Of a stretch of 64,000 bases of DNA, positions 54,039 through 62,123 are shown one piece after another. Source of the DNA: Puteibacter caeruleilacunae. Its GTDB lineage: Bacteria; Bacteroidota; Bacteroidia; Bacteroidales; Prolixibacteraceae. The DNA lies in NCBI GenBank assembly GCA_005217565.1, contig SJCO01000009.1, positions 248,001 through 312,000 of the forward strand, read 5' to 3'. Numbering within the stretch: position 1 is the stretch's first letter; each line of letters begins with the position of its first letter. Made by a program: the position numbers and the translations under genes. Under the pieces are notes generated by a model. It was not told where the DNA came from and ran no database searches. It saw nothing but the letters and a program-made list of their open reading frames with translations.

Positions 54039-57000
54039 TTAAAATGAAACCTGTACACCAAAATTGTAAACCTTCTGAATAGGATATCCCATTCCGTTAC
54101 CTGCCATTTCAGGATCCCATAGGTCAAAGGCACTCCAGGTAAATAAATTTGTTCCACTACCGTATAATCTTGCATTTGCCAAACCAATTCGTCTAACAAG
54201 ACCTTTAGGAATTGTATAACCTACTTCCAACGATTTTAATCTTAAGAAAGAACCATCTCTCATAAACCAGGTACTTGTCTGAGTATTGTTACTCAACACC
54301 TTATCCGACAAGCGAGGCCATAACGCATGGTTATCTCTATTGTTTTCCGACCAGTGATTATCAGCATACACCTTAAGCAAAGCATTCTTCGAGATTACAT
54401 TCCCATCGTCATCAGTATCCACGAAAGGAGCAGTCTTTTTAGCATCAATCCAGAAGCTTTCATTTGCCAATCCCTGGAAGAAGCAAGAGAAATCAAAACC
54501 TTTATAGCCAGCAGAGAAACCAAAACCGAAAATAATCTCAGGACGTGTTGGGTGACCAATAGGGACTTTATCCAAACTAGTAATCTGTCCGTCACCATTA
54601 ATATCGCGATACTTAATATCACCAGCACCATACTCACTAAAAGTCTGTTTTGGTGAGTTTTGCACATCATATTCATCAATAAACAAACGCTCAGCAACCA
54701 AACCCCATGTTTGCGAAGTAGACTGTCCTTTGTGTGTTAACCAAGGAGTATCAGTATTATCAACCTCTTCATATACCTCATATTCCGAGATTGCATAAGT
54801 AAAGTTAGCACGCCCAGTCACCCAGAAGTCGCTGTTAAATGAGTGATTATAATCAACAGAGAAATCAATACCTCTACCCTTTGCTTCACCAACGTTGGTT
54901 TTAGGAGTTGCCTGTAATCCCATTGTTGGAGGAATATCAGCGCGTGACATCAAGATATTGCTTCGGTGCTCAGTATAAAAATCAACCGAAATATCAGCTT
55001 TCTCGAATAATCCAACCTCTAGACCGATATTCATTTTCTTAGAAGTTTCCCAGGTAATTTTATCATTAGGGTAACGCTTAGTGGTTACTCCATTAACGTT
55101 ATTAGTAAAATCCTCTCCCCACGTATAACCTTTACCTCCGTCGTTCAAGTTAACGTTCGATAGATAAAAGAATCTATCCTCAGAATCACCAATCTGGTCA
55201 TTACCTGAAAGACCATAGGTAGCTTTCAACTTTAAATTGTTGATTACATTCTTGATACCTCCATCGAAGAAAGGCTCTTTTGAGATAATATATCCTAAAC
55301 CAACTGAAGGGAAGAATCCCCAACGTTCATTTTCAGAAAAACGTTCAGAACCATTATATCCAAAGTTGAATTCAGTAAAATACTTCTGATTATACGAGTA
55401 AGTGAAGCGACCAGCAAGTCCCATATTTCTTGAAGGTAGCGACAGCTCCAAAGACTCATCATTAGGCTTTAACGACGCTCTACGCGTGAACACTAACAAT
55501 CCGGAAACACCATGCTTCTCATTAAACTCACGATTATAGTTAACCGCAGCTTCCATGTAGGTTGTAGTTGAAATATCCTTTTTATCTACATCATAACCTA
55601 AAGCTTCCGAACCATTTTCAGGATTTAGCGCCTGAAGAATGTATGAATCCTCCTGAGGATCATAGAGTGCTATATTATAGTAGTAAGGATTGTATGCTCT
55701 CTTTACATCGAAGAAAGAATATCTACTTGTACTAAACAATCCACGAATACTCAATCCTTCAACAAACTTACTAAGGTCTTGCTTAAGCTCAAACTGCGCC
55801 TGCATTTTTGATTCAGAGTACTCTTTATAACCTTTAACCATATCGGCATATGGATTGATATATTTAGCATCCAAATTATTACCAAACAAGATATGCGTTA
55901 AATGTCCGGTATACGCATCTGGCTCATAATAAGCAGGGAAGGCAACAGGATCAGAACGTAGTACTTTTGAGTACATTCCACTACCTCCATCCAAAGGACC
56001 AATATAATCCTTAAAAGTTCCATACAAACGAACTACAGCTTGCGTAGATTTCGTAATATCAATATTGATATTTGAACGAATCAAATAGTTCTTTAAATCG
56101 ATATTACTATTAAAGTTATTGCGTTTATCAACCTTGAGCACACCATTATCCTGGTTGTAAGTACCAGCAATATAATATCTTGCAATTTTACCACCACCAC
56201 TCACATTAAAGTTAGTACGATAGTTCAATGCATGATTCTGGAACAACATGTTGTACCAATCATTTGAAGGGTACACATATGGATTACCACCTGCTTCAGT
56301 CATCTCAATTTTCTCAAGAGAATATGGAGTAGGCTTCATCGGATCACGTGTATATACCGCCTCGTTATTCAACTTCATATAAGTAATAGGATCAGCCAAT
56401 TCAATATCTTGGGTAGGCGTTGATATAGAAGTCTCATGACGAATACTCACCTGTACCTTACCCTCTTTACCTTCTTTGGTAGTAATCATGATAACACCAT
56501 TAGCACCACGCGCACCATACAATGCTGTAGCCGCCGCATCTTTCATGATAGAAAAACTTGCAATATCATCAGGCTGCATTCTACTCAAATCGGATGACGA
56601 CATCTCCACTCCGTCGATTAGGATAAGCGGACCACTAGCATAGGTAAAAGATGTAACACCACGCACAAAGAAACTAGCATCATCCTGACCAGGCTCACCA
56701 CTACGCTGATAAGAAATCAATCCAGAAACACGCCCCGACATTGCTGTAGTTAAGTTACTTGAAGGCACCTTCAATTCACCAGGAGTAACAGTCTCGATTG
56801 ACGCCATCACACTCTCCTTCTTCTGCTTACCGAAAGCCACCACTGTGATATCCTCCAGCTCTTCAGTTTTCTCCTTAAGCTCGATTTCAAAATCAACTTT
56901 TGACCCTACAGCAACCTCAAGAGTAGTAAAACCAATAAATGAAACCACAAGAACATCACTTGGTGCTGCATCAATTGAGAACATACCATCGATATCGGTA

Positions 57001-57482
57001 ATAACACCACGAGTTTGGTTCTTGATTTGTACTGTAGCACCGGGAATAGAAGCACCATTTGAATCGACAACCTTACCCTTAACCTTCTTTGATTGAGGAG
57101 GAGCCTGTTTCACTACAGGTGCTTTCTTTACTCTTAATGCCACGGCATCTTTATGGAACTCATATTCCAATTTTGTGTTCTTCAAGCAAGATTTTAACAC
57201 CTGCTCTACCTTACTATTTTTAGCTTTTAAGTTAGAAATAGTAATACCGCGCACATCATCTTCACTATAAAGGAAAACAAGACCAGTCTGCTCGTGTATT
57301 TCCCACAGAACAGCCTTAAGCTGAGCATGTTTCACATTAAGAGTTACTTCACTTTCTTGCGCTAAAGTATTAGCAGAAACGCCAATTGCCCCATAAAGTA
57401 AGAACATAGCAAGAAACTTTAGGGTAAGGAATACCCTAAAAGACCTTCGCCACCGAAGGCCTAAGTTTAGGTAAATTTTCAT
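54039..57482 (-). CDS. SusC/RagA TonB-dependent transporter with N-terminal STN domain
   Basis: A 1147-residue outer-membrane importer. After a long signal region, residues about 42-118 form a secretin/TonB short N-terminal (STN) domain (ESEVTLNVKHAQLKAVL), the part that signals to FecR anti-sigma factors. A carboxypeptidase-regulatory-like domain follows (VKGKVVDSNGASIPGATVQIKN), then the plug (GVIMITTK, LILIDGVEM) and a 22-strand barrel ending in YNFGVQVSF. Next to FecR and SusD this indicates glycan uptake with induction through the sigma factor. The order matches a full trans-envelope signalling set. Confidence 0.96.
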   Translation of the reverse strand: MKIYLNLGLRWRRSFRVFLTLKFLAMFLLYGAIGVSANTLAQESEVTLNVKHAQLKAVLWEIHEQTGLVFLYSEDDVRGITISNLKAKNSKVEQVLKSCLKNTKLEYEFHKDAVALRVKKAPVVKQAPPQSKKVKGKVVDSNGASIPGATVQIKNQTRGVITDIDGMFSIDAAPSDVLVVSFIGFTTLEVAVGSKVDFEIELKEKTEELEDITVVAFGKQKKESVMASIETVTPGELKVPSSNLTTAMSGRVSGLISYQRSGEPGQDDASFFVRGVTSFTYASGPLILIDGVEMSSSDLSRMQPDDIASFSIMKDAAATALYGARGANGVIMITTKEGKEGKVQVSIRHETSISTPTQDIELADPITYMKLNNEAVYTRDPMKPTPYSLEKIEMTEAGGNPYVYPSNDWYNMLFQNHALNYRTNFNVSGGGKIARYYIAGTYNQDNGVLKVDKRNNFNSNIDLKNYLIRSNINIDITKSTQAVVRLYGTFKDYIGPLDGGSGMYSKVLRSDPVAFPAYYEPDAYTGHLTHILFGNNLDAKYINPYADMVKGYKEYSESKMQAQFELKQDLSKFVEGLSIRGLFSTSRYSFFDVKRAYNPYYYNIALYDPQEDSYILQALNPENGSEALGYDVDKKDISTTTYMEAAVNYNREFNEKHGVSGLLVFTRRASLKPNDESLELSLPSRNMGLAGRFTYSYNQKYFTEFNFGYNGSERFSENERWGFFPSVGLGYIISKEPFFDGGIKNVINNLKLKATYGLSGNDQIGDSEDRFFYLSNVNLNDGGKGYTWGEDFTNNVNGVTTKRYPNDKITWETSKKMNIGLEVGLFEKADISVDFYTEHRSNILMSRADIPPTMGLQATPKTNVGEAKGRGIDFSVDYNHSFNSDFWVTGRANFTYAISEYEVYEEVDNTDTPWLTHKGQSTSQTWGLVAERLFIDEYDVQNSPKQTFSEYGAGDIKYRDINGDGQITSLDKVPIGHPTRPEIIFGFGFSAGYKGFDFSCFFQGLANESFWIDAKKTAPFVDTDDDGNVISKNALLKVYADNHWSENNRDNHALWPRLSDKVLSNNTQTSTWFMRDGSFLRLKSLEVGYTIPKGLVRRIGLANARLYGSGTNLFTWSAFDLWDPEMAGNGMGYPIQKVYNFGVQVSF

Positions 57483-57541
57483 ACTTTTGTAAATAATTAG
57501 TTAATTTAACTTAGTGTGTTGACGCACACTTAAATTGATTG

Positions 57542-57569
57542 GGTAATAGATGTGCCACCATCTATTACC
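57542..57569. terminator. Hairpin between FecR and SusC genes
   Basis: Perfect arms ggtaatagatg (57542-57552) and catctattacc (57559-57569). The T run lies on the plus side, so for the minus-strand genes it may attenuate or protect a processed 5' end rather than fully stop transcription. Confidence 0.55.
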
Positions 57570-57574
57570 TTTTT

Positions 57575-58759
57575 TTATTGCTCGTAAGCACGAATAATTA
57601 AGTTATTTCCATTGCGTTCAATTTTAATTTTATTGGTTATTCTAAACATACTCAAGACTAGCTCGATATCGCTATTCTTGTCGAACGATCCACCAAATGC
57701 AATGTCTTTAAGAGATTCATTTTCATAGGTTACATTAAAATCATGCCAGCGCATGAAGGCATTCATTACATTTTCCAATCGTTCATTTCTAAACATATAT
57801 ACACCATCGATCCACTGAATATACTGCTTTGCATCAACACGCTTCAGTTTCACTCCTTTTTGATTCCATTTAACTACAGCCTGCTGGTTAGGCTTTAAAA
57901 TCAAGCGTTCTTTCTCAGTAGTAGTCACCTGAACACTACCACTCACAAGGGTTGTTTTAATATTGTCGTCGTTTTTATAAGCCTTAATATTGAATACGGT
58001 ACCAAGAACCTTAATATCCACTTTGCCAGTCTTCACATTAAAGGGTTTATCCTTGTTTTCTGCTACCTCGAAATACCCCTCACCTTCTAATGTTACGTCG
58101 CGACTTTTATGACTGAATACAACTGGATAGGTCAACTTACTTAATGAATTTAGATGAACTAATGTTCCATCACTCAGCTTCAATCGCACCTCTTCACCCA
58201 TTGGTACCATCACAGTATTGTAACGTAATTTCTGAGGGAGAATACGCTTAACCTCTTTAGGTTCGTACTCAACCGTTCCTTTCTTTTTTGAGATCTTTGC
58301 TGTCTTCGTTTCCTGGATTTTCTTCTCTGTATCGTCGTTCAATACAACTGTCTCACCATTATCTAAGATCAATACAGGTTCAGAATAAGTTACCTTTGTT
58401 TCCGCCTGCTCGGTTATATCAATCTTGCGATCGATCATCTTCATCACCAATATCCCAAGCAGAAAAGGGAGCACAATAATTGAAGCATATTTCAAGAAGC
58501 GGTTTAATTGAATCACACGACTCTTTTTCTGTGTAGCTTTCTCAAATTCTTCCCATCGCTTTTGTGTAGACTTCCCATCGTATTCCTTCTTCCAGTTCAG
58601 TAATCGCTGCGGATCATTGACCATATTCATCAATTCCTGATTAGATGTCTCCTCTTTCGTCCATCCATCAAGCTCTTCTTTTCCTGCACTATTGAGTGCA
58701 TCAAAGTAATGCTGAGCTAGCCGTTTCGACACCTTATATATTTTATTGAAATCCATCAT
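57575..58759 (-). CDS. FecR-family anti-sigma factor
   Basis: A protein of about 394 residues from the ATG at 58759 (a second ATG is at 58756); upstream residues in the frame are poorly protein-like and run into repeat sequence. The N-terminal cytoplasmic part holds the sigma factor, one helix crosses the membrane (ASIIVLPFLLGILVMKMI), and the periplasmic FecR domain shows VRLKLSDGTLVHLNSLSKLTYP, REVTLEGEGYFEV-like (RDVTLEGEGYFEVAE) and a DUF4974 end. It transmits the SusC/STN signal to the ECF sigma factor. The sigma gene is not adjacent: a FAD oxidoreductase gene and a repeat element lie between. Confidence 0.94.
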   Translation of the reverse strand: MMDFNKIYKVSKRLAQHYFDALNSAGKEELDGWTKEETSNQELMNMVNDPQRLLNWKKEYDGKSTQKRWEEFEKATQKKSRVIQLNRFLKYASIIVLPFLLGILVMKMIDRKIDITEQAETKVTYSEPVLILDNGETVVLNDDTEKKIQETKTAKISKKKGTVEYEPKEVKRILPQKLRYNTVMVPMGEEVRLKLSDGTLVHLNSLSKLTYPVVFSHKSRDVTLEGEGYFEVAENKDKPFNVKTGKVDIKVLGTVFNIKAYKNDDNIKTTLVSGSVQVTTTEKERLILKPNQQAVVKWNQKGVKLKRVDAKQYIQWIDGVYMFRNERLENVMNAFMRWHDFNVTYENESLKDIAFGGSFDKNSDIELVLSMFRITNKIKIERNGNNLIIRAYEQ

Positions 58760-58843
58760 TTCTGTCTCTTTTCTGTAATATATACAACTGAGATTTGAAA
58801 GTGGGTGAATGGGAAGGAAAAAAAATGATTTTTTTATTTTAAT

Positions 58844-59104
58844 TGTCCTGCTGGACGAGCTTCTCTTATTTTGCTTACGCAAAACTGTCCTGCCGGACGG
58901 GCTCTCATTTTTGACCTTGTCCTGCCGGACGGGCTCTCATTTTTGCCTTGATGCAAAAACGAGACAAAAAAATCAAGGCTGCCTGAAAAAAGTAATCGAT
59001 TTATTGCTGTTGCTAAGCGCGGCTGGGTGATCTTCTCTCTCCGATCGAAGCTTCCCAGTCTTGCTAACCAACAGCGGCTAAATCTCTTTACTTTTTTCAG
59101 GAGG
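58844..59104. repeat. Composite repeat element with direct repeats and nested hairpins
   Basis: A 28-base unit (tgtcctgccggacgggctct start) is exact at 58886-58913 and 58918-58945, with a degraded third copy from 58844. Next come arms ccttgat (58946-58952) and atcaagg (58972-58978), then a long imperfect inverted repeat whose ends cctgaaaaaagtaa (58982-58995) and ttacttttttcagg (59088-59101) are perfect. Base composition is richer in GC than nearby. From memory, similar sequence recurs between genes in related Bacteroidota, so it may be a dispersed non-coding or MITE-like element. No target-site duplication was identified. Confidence 0.6.
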
Positions 59105-59322
59105 CCGATTCCGTTGCTATGGTCTGTAGATTTAATCCTCAAACTTAACAACTTGCATCTAAGTAGTAAAAGAATTACCGTTATAGGACCATCAGCTTAA
59201 AACTTTGAATCTGGAACTTCCAACCTTCAATCAGCAACACGTAGAAAGATGCTTCACAAGATAACAAGTGTACCAGGCAGCCTTAAACCGTGAGGCGTAA
59301 GACAAACTCGTTCCAGTATTCG
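59105..59322. other. Intergenic, nothing recognised
   Basis: The part of the FecR-FAD gap outside the repeat element shows no gene and no clear terminator after the FAD oxidoreductase gene. Confidence 0.35.
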
Positions 59323-61212
59323 TTATTCTCTTCCCACGCCTTTGGTCATCATCTCATCTAGTATAGAAAGATGATTTTTATAAACGCCACGAGGTAAAGT
59401 ATTTTTTTCAATACATATTGAGGCAGCCATACCAACAACCTCTCCCATTATACCAGTAGTTCGCATTACCCGAACTGTTCCCAGCGCAACATGAGTAACG
59501 CTAATATTTCTACCAGCCATAAACAGGTTATCTACATTTCTTGAATACAAACATCTATAAGGGACAGGATAAGGCTTGATCTCTTTAATATCAGCCCTTG
59601 ATCGATAAGGTTCAATATCTAATCCCTTTGCTTCAACAGGATAATGCAAGTCGATTCCCCACGTAGTAGTAAAACAAGCATCCTCATAAATCTTTCTATT
59701 CAGAATATCCTTCTCATTCAAGATTATATCACCCAAAATACGTCGCGATTCCCTTTTTCCTCCGATATAAGCTACCCACGACAACTCTCGATTAGCGAAT
59801 TTTGCCTTTTTCTCTCCTCTATTCTTTATATAATCCCAGTTACCATATACCACTCTCATTGCATGATCTCGAATCAACTCAATTTCTTCAATCTGATCAC
59901 GACGAGCACCGGCTTCCCAGTTCCAATCGCCTTTTATCACATAATGACAGTTCGATTCATCAAACTGAACCGCCCATGGGCATTCAGGAAACTTTGAATC
60001 ATGTTGTGTTACTTTGGTATTCCATTGTACAGAAGTCCCCATTACCAATTGATCAGCCTCTTCAGGAGCACGTATTTCACCTGTTTCCTTTTTACTTTCG
60101 CGTCCTACCCTAAAATCAGCACCAGCCAAATAACCTAGCGTTCCATCACCAGTACAATCAACAAATAATGTCCCATAAAATTCAAGTGTCTTACCTGATA
60201 AGATATGCTTACCTGTTACCGACACTATCTTTCCATCTTTCGTTGATGCCTGATCAACATGAGTATTTAAAAACAGACTGATATTCCTTTCTGCTTCAAC
60301 AGCCGCTCTCTTCTTGTCATCACGATAATTACTTGCAGGACCTGCATTATGCTCTTTTTTCTCAGGGTGCTTAGCAATAACCGCCATAATCTCTTTACTT
60401 CGTTTACTCTGAGGATTCTTCTCTGCATCTTTAATGTTCCAGTGACCAATAGGTCCTATTTCATCCACAAGATTTCCCAATTTAGGATAAGGTTCCTGAT
60501 TAATTAATCCCGATAGTCCAACACGTACTTCCGAGCTATTATTACCACCCAAAACAGGACGATCCTGAATAAGAGCCACCTTTAAGCCATAACGAGCAGC
60601 AGAAATAGCAGCACAAGTACCAGCCATACCGCCACCAACAACAACAAGGTCATATTTACCTGCATCTTGAGGTTTCTTTGGGAAGTAGAGTAATCTTCTA
60701 CGGAAATCAGCCATTTGAGCCCCCTCATTAGGCGGAGTGAAATTACCATCGGTAGTCAGAACAATAGCATCACAACGCCCATCAAAACCAGTCAAGTCGT
60801 GCAAGGCAATCTCATGCTTCCCTGCTTCAAGCGCAATGCTAGTTCCCTTATGCCAGTGCCAATCTTTACCCTTCGTTCCGAAGGTTGTATCATTAGCTTT
60901 ACCATCAATCAATAATTGAAACCTTCCGGGAGCCCCTTTCGCATTCCATTGAGCAACCCAATCACGTGTTCTAACCCACACATGATAGGTTCCTTTTTGA
61001 TTGACATCAATTGAGGTTTGTGCATCTTCAACAGGCCTACCCAATCCATGGGCTAAAACATAAGGAGATCCCATTTGATCCATCGATTGTTGATCAACAA
61101 CCCACCCTCCTTTTGAGTCGAAGTTTTCAGCTTCCAGTAGAATAGTTGAATGTTTTCGGGAAAATCCCAACAAAGGCAGTAATGCCATTAAGAAAATAAT
61201 TAATCGTTCCAT
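59323..61212 (-). CDS. Secreted FAD-dependent oxidoreductase, short paralogue
   Basis: A 629-residue exported protein closely related to the first two thirds of the enzyme at 47256: the same N-terminal domain (LLEAENFDSKGGWVVDQQ, LTGFDGRCDAIVLTT) and the same FAD core (DLVVVGGGMAGTCAA, LIQDRPVLGGNNSSEVR, CTGDGTLGYLAG). It ends after the core with no golvesin-like or sorting domain, so it is more likely periplasmic. It sits between the sigma and FecR genes. A sugar-oxidising role is possible, but no substrate residue is assigned. Confidence 0.85.
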   Translation of the reverse strand: MERLIIFLMALLPLLGFSRKHSTILLEAENFDSKGGWVVDQQSMDQMGSPYVLAHGLGRPVEDAQTSIDVNQKGTYHVWVRTRDWVAQWNAKGAPGRFQLLIDGKANDTTFGTKGKDWHWHKGTSIALEAGKHEIALHDLTGFDGRCDAIVLTTDGNFTPPNEGAQMADFRRRLLYFPKKPQDAGKYDLVVVGGGMAGTCAAISAARYGLKVALIQDRPVLGGNNSSEVRVGLSGLINQEPYPKLGNLVDEIGPIGHWNIKDAEKNPQSKRSKEIMAVIAKHPEKKEHNAGPASNYRDDKKRAAVEAERNISLFLNTHVDQASTKDGKIVSVTGKHILSGKTLEFYGTLFVDCTGDGTLGYLAGADFRVGRESKKETGEIRAPEEADQLVMGTSVQWNTKVTQHDSKFPECPWAVQFDESNCHYVIKGDWNWEAGARRDQIEEIELIRDHAMRVVYGNWDYIKNRGEKKAKFANRELSWVAYIGGKRESRRILGDIILNEKDILNRKIYEDACFTTTWGIDLHYPVEAKGLDIEPYRSRADIKEIKPYPVPYRCLYSRNVDNLFMAGRNISVTHVALGTVRVMRTTGIMGEVVGMAASICIEKNTLPRGVYKNHLSILDEMMTKGVGRE

Positions 61213-61463
61213 AGTGTTTATTTATTCAGTTAAAGTGATATCGTAACTAAAGCTAAACACTTTATATTTAATTATCTACTTTTATCCTATTCAGAAGTTG
61301 TGCAGAAAAGAGAACAAGATAATATACTAAAGTACAATCAATTAAACCAAATCATCCTAAATTCACTGGGCGCTTTTTTTTGTCTTAAGTAAAAAGAGAA
61401 TCAAATGAGTAATGTTTATTGATTAAATGAGTATAGTAGACCTACAGCAACAAACAACGAAAT

Positions 61464-61988
61464 CTAATTCTGAAGAATTAAAAGGGTAAATACTGCTGAT
61501 AGCGCAGCATCTTTCAAGTCGTTTTTAAGCGCCTTATAAGCATTCGACTTTAAAGTTTTAACGGTATTCACCGACACATCTAACTGGAGTGCAATTTCAG
61601 GATTCTTCATCCCCGTCATACTCATTTCAACAACCTTACGCGATTGAGGAGCCAACTTTTCAATCGCCTTCCAAATCATAGCCGAGGTCTCCTGTTCAAT
61701 AATAGCATCCTTAAAGAAAGCCTCTGATTGAATCAGCTGTCCTTCGTATTCTTTTTTGATCTTATTATGCTTCAGGTAATTCAAGCAATTATTGCGGGTG
61801 GTAGTATACAGAAAGCTCTTGATCATCGCTGGATTACTCTCCTCATTTTGGTTATTCCAGAAAGTAATAAATGCCTCCTGAGCCATATCTTCAGCCAACT
61901 CACTCTCTCCCACATACTTCTGCGCAAACATAGCTAGTACAGGAAAAAACTCGTTGTAGAAATATTTAAATTGCTGAATATCCAACAC
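61464..61988 (-). CDS. ECF-family RNA polymerase sigma-70 factor
   Basis: A 174-residue sigma factor. Region 2 shows YVGESELAEDMAQEAFITFW, the -10 recognition part, and region 4 shows MTGMKNPEIALQLDVSVNTVKTLKSNAYKAL, the -35 helix-turn-helix. Length and order match the SusC/FecR-linked group in Bacteroidota. The FecR partner is two genes downstream. It has a well-matched housekeeping-type promoter at 62025-62054 of its own, separate from the GH20 upstream. Confidence 0.95.
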   Translation of the reverse strand: MLDIQQFKYFYNEFFPVLAMFAQKYVGESELAEDMAQEAFITFWNNQNEESNPAMIKSFLYTTTRNNCLNYLKHNKIKKEYEGQLIQSEAFFKDAIIEQETSAMIWKAIEKLAPQSRKVVEMSMTGMKNPEIALQLDVSVNTVKTLKSNAYKALKNDLKDAALSAVFTLLILQN

Positions 61989-62024
61989 CCCTTATTAAAA
62001 TTGCTAATTGTTAAATGATGTTAA

Positions 62025-62054
62025 CAAATGTATAGATTTTATTGGATATTTCAA
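62025..62054 (-). promoter_or_regulatory. Promoter of the ECF sigma gene, TTG-N19-TACATTTG
   Basis: On the minus strand TTG (62054-62052) and TACATTTG (62032-62025) are 19 bases apart, an excellent Bacteroidota consensus. The start codon follows after about 37 bases. The promoter lies just downstream of the GH20 terminator. Confidence 0.65.
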
Positions 62055-62092
62055 GAAAAAAAGCCCCTGACTCACAAAGAGACAGAGGCTTT
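62050..62092 (-). terminator. Terminator after the GH20 gene
   Basis: Minus-strand arms aaagcctctg (62092-62083) and caggggcttt (62069-62060), with one mismatch, are followed by a run of Ts. It isolates the GH20 transcript from the sigma gene. Confidence 0.7.
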
Positions 62093-62123
62093 ATCATTGA
62101 TATCAATATCTTATTCGAGGCGC

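Noticed and set aside
58834-59151. A 105-codon minus-strand frame inside the composite repeat
   Set aside because: It translates the direct repeats and hairpins; composition (repeated RPAGQ-like segments) reflects the DNA repeat, not a protein.
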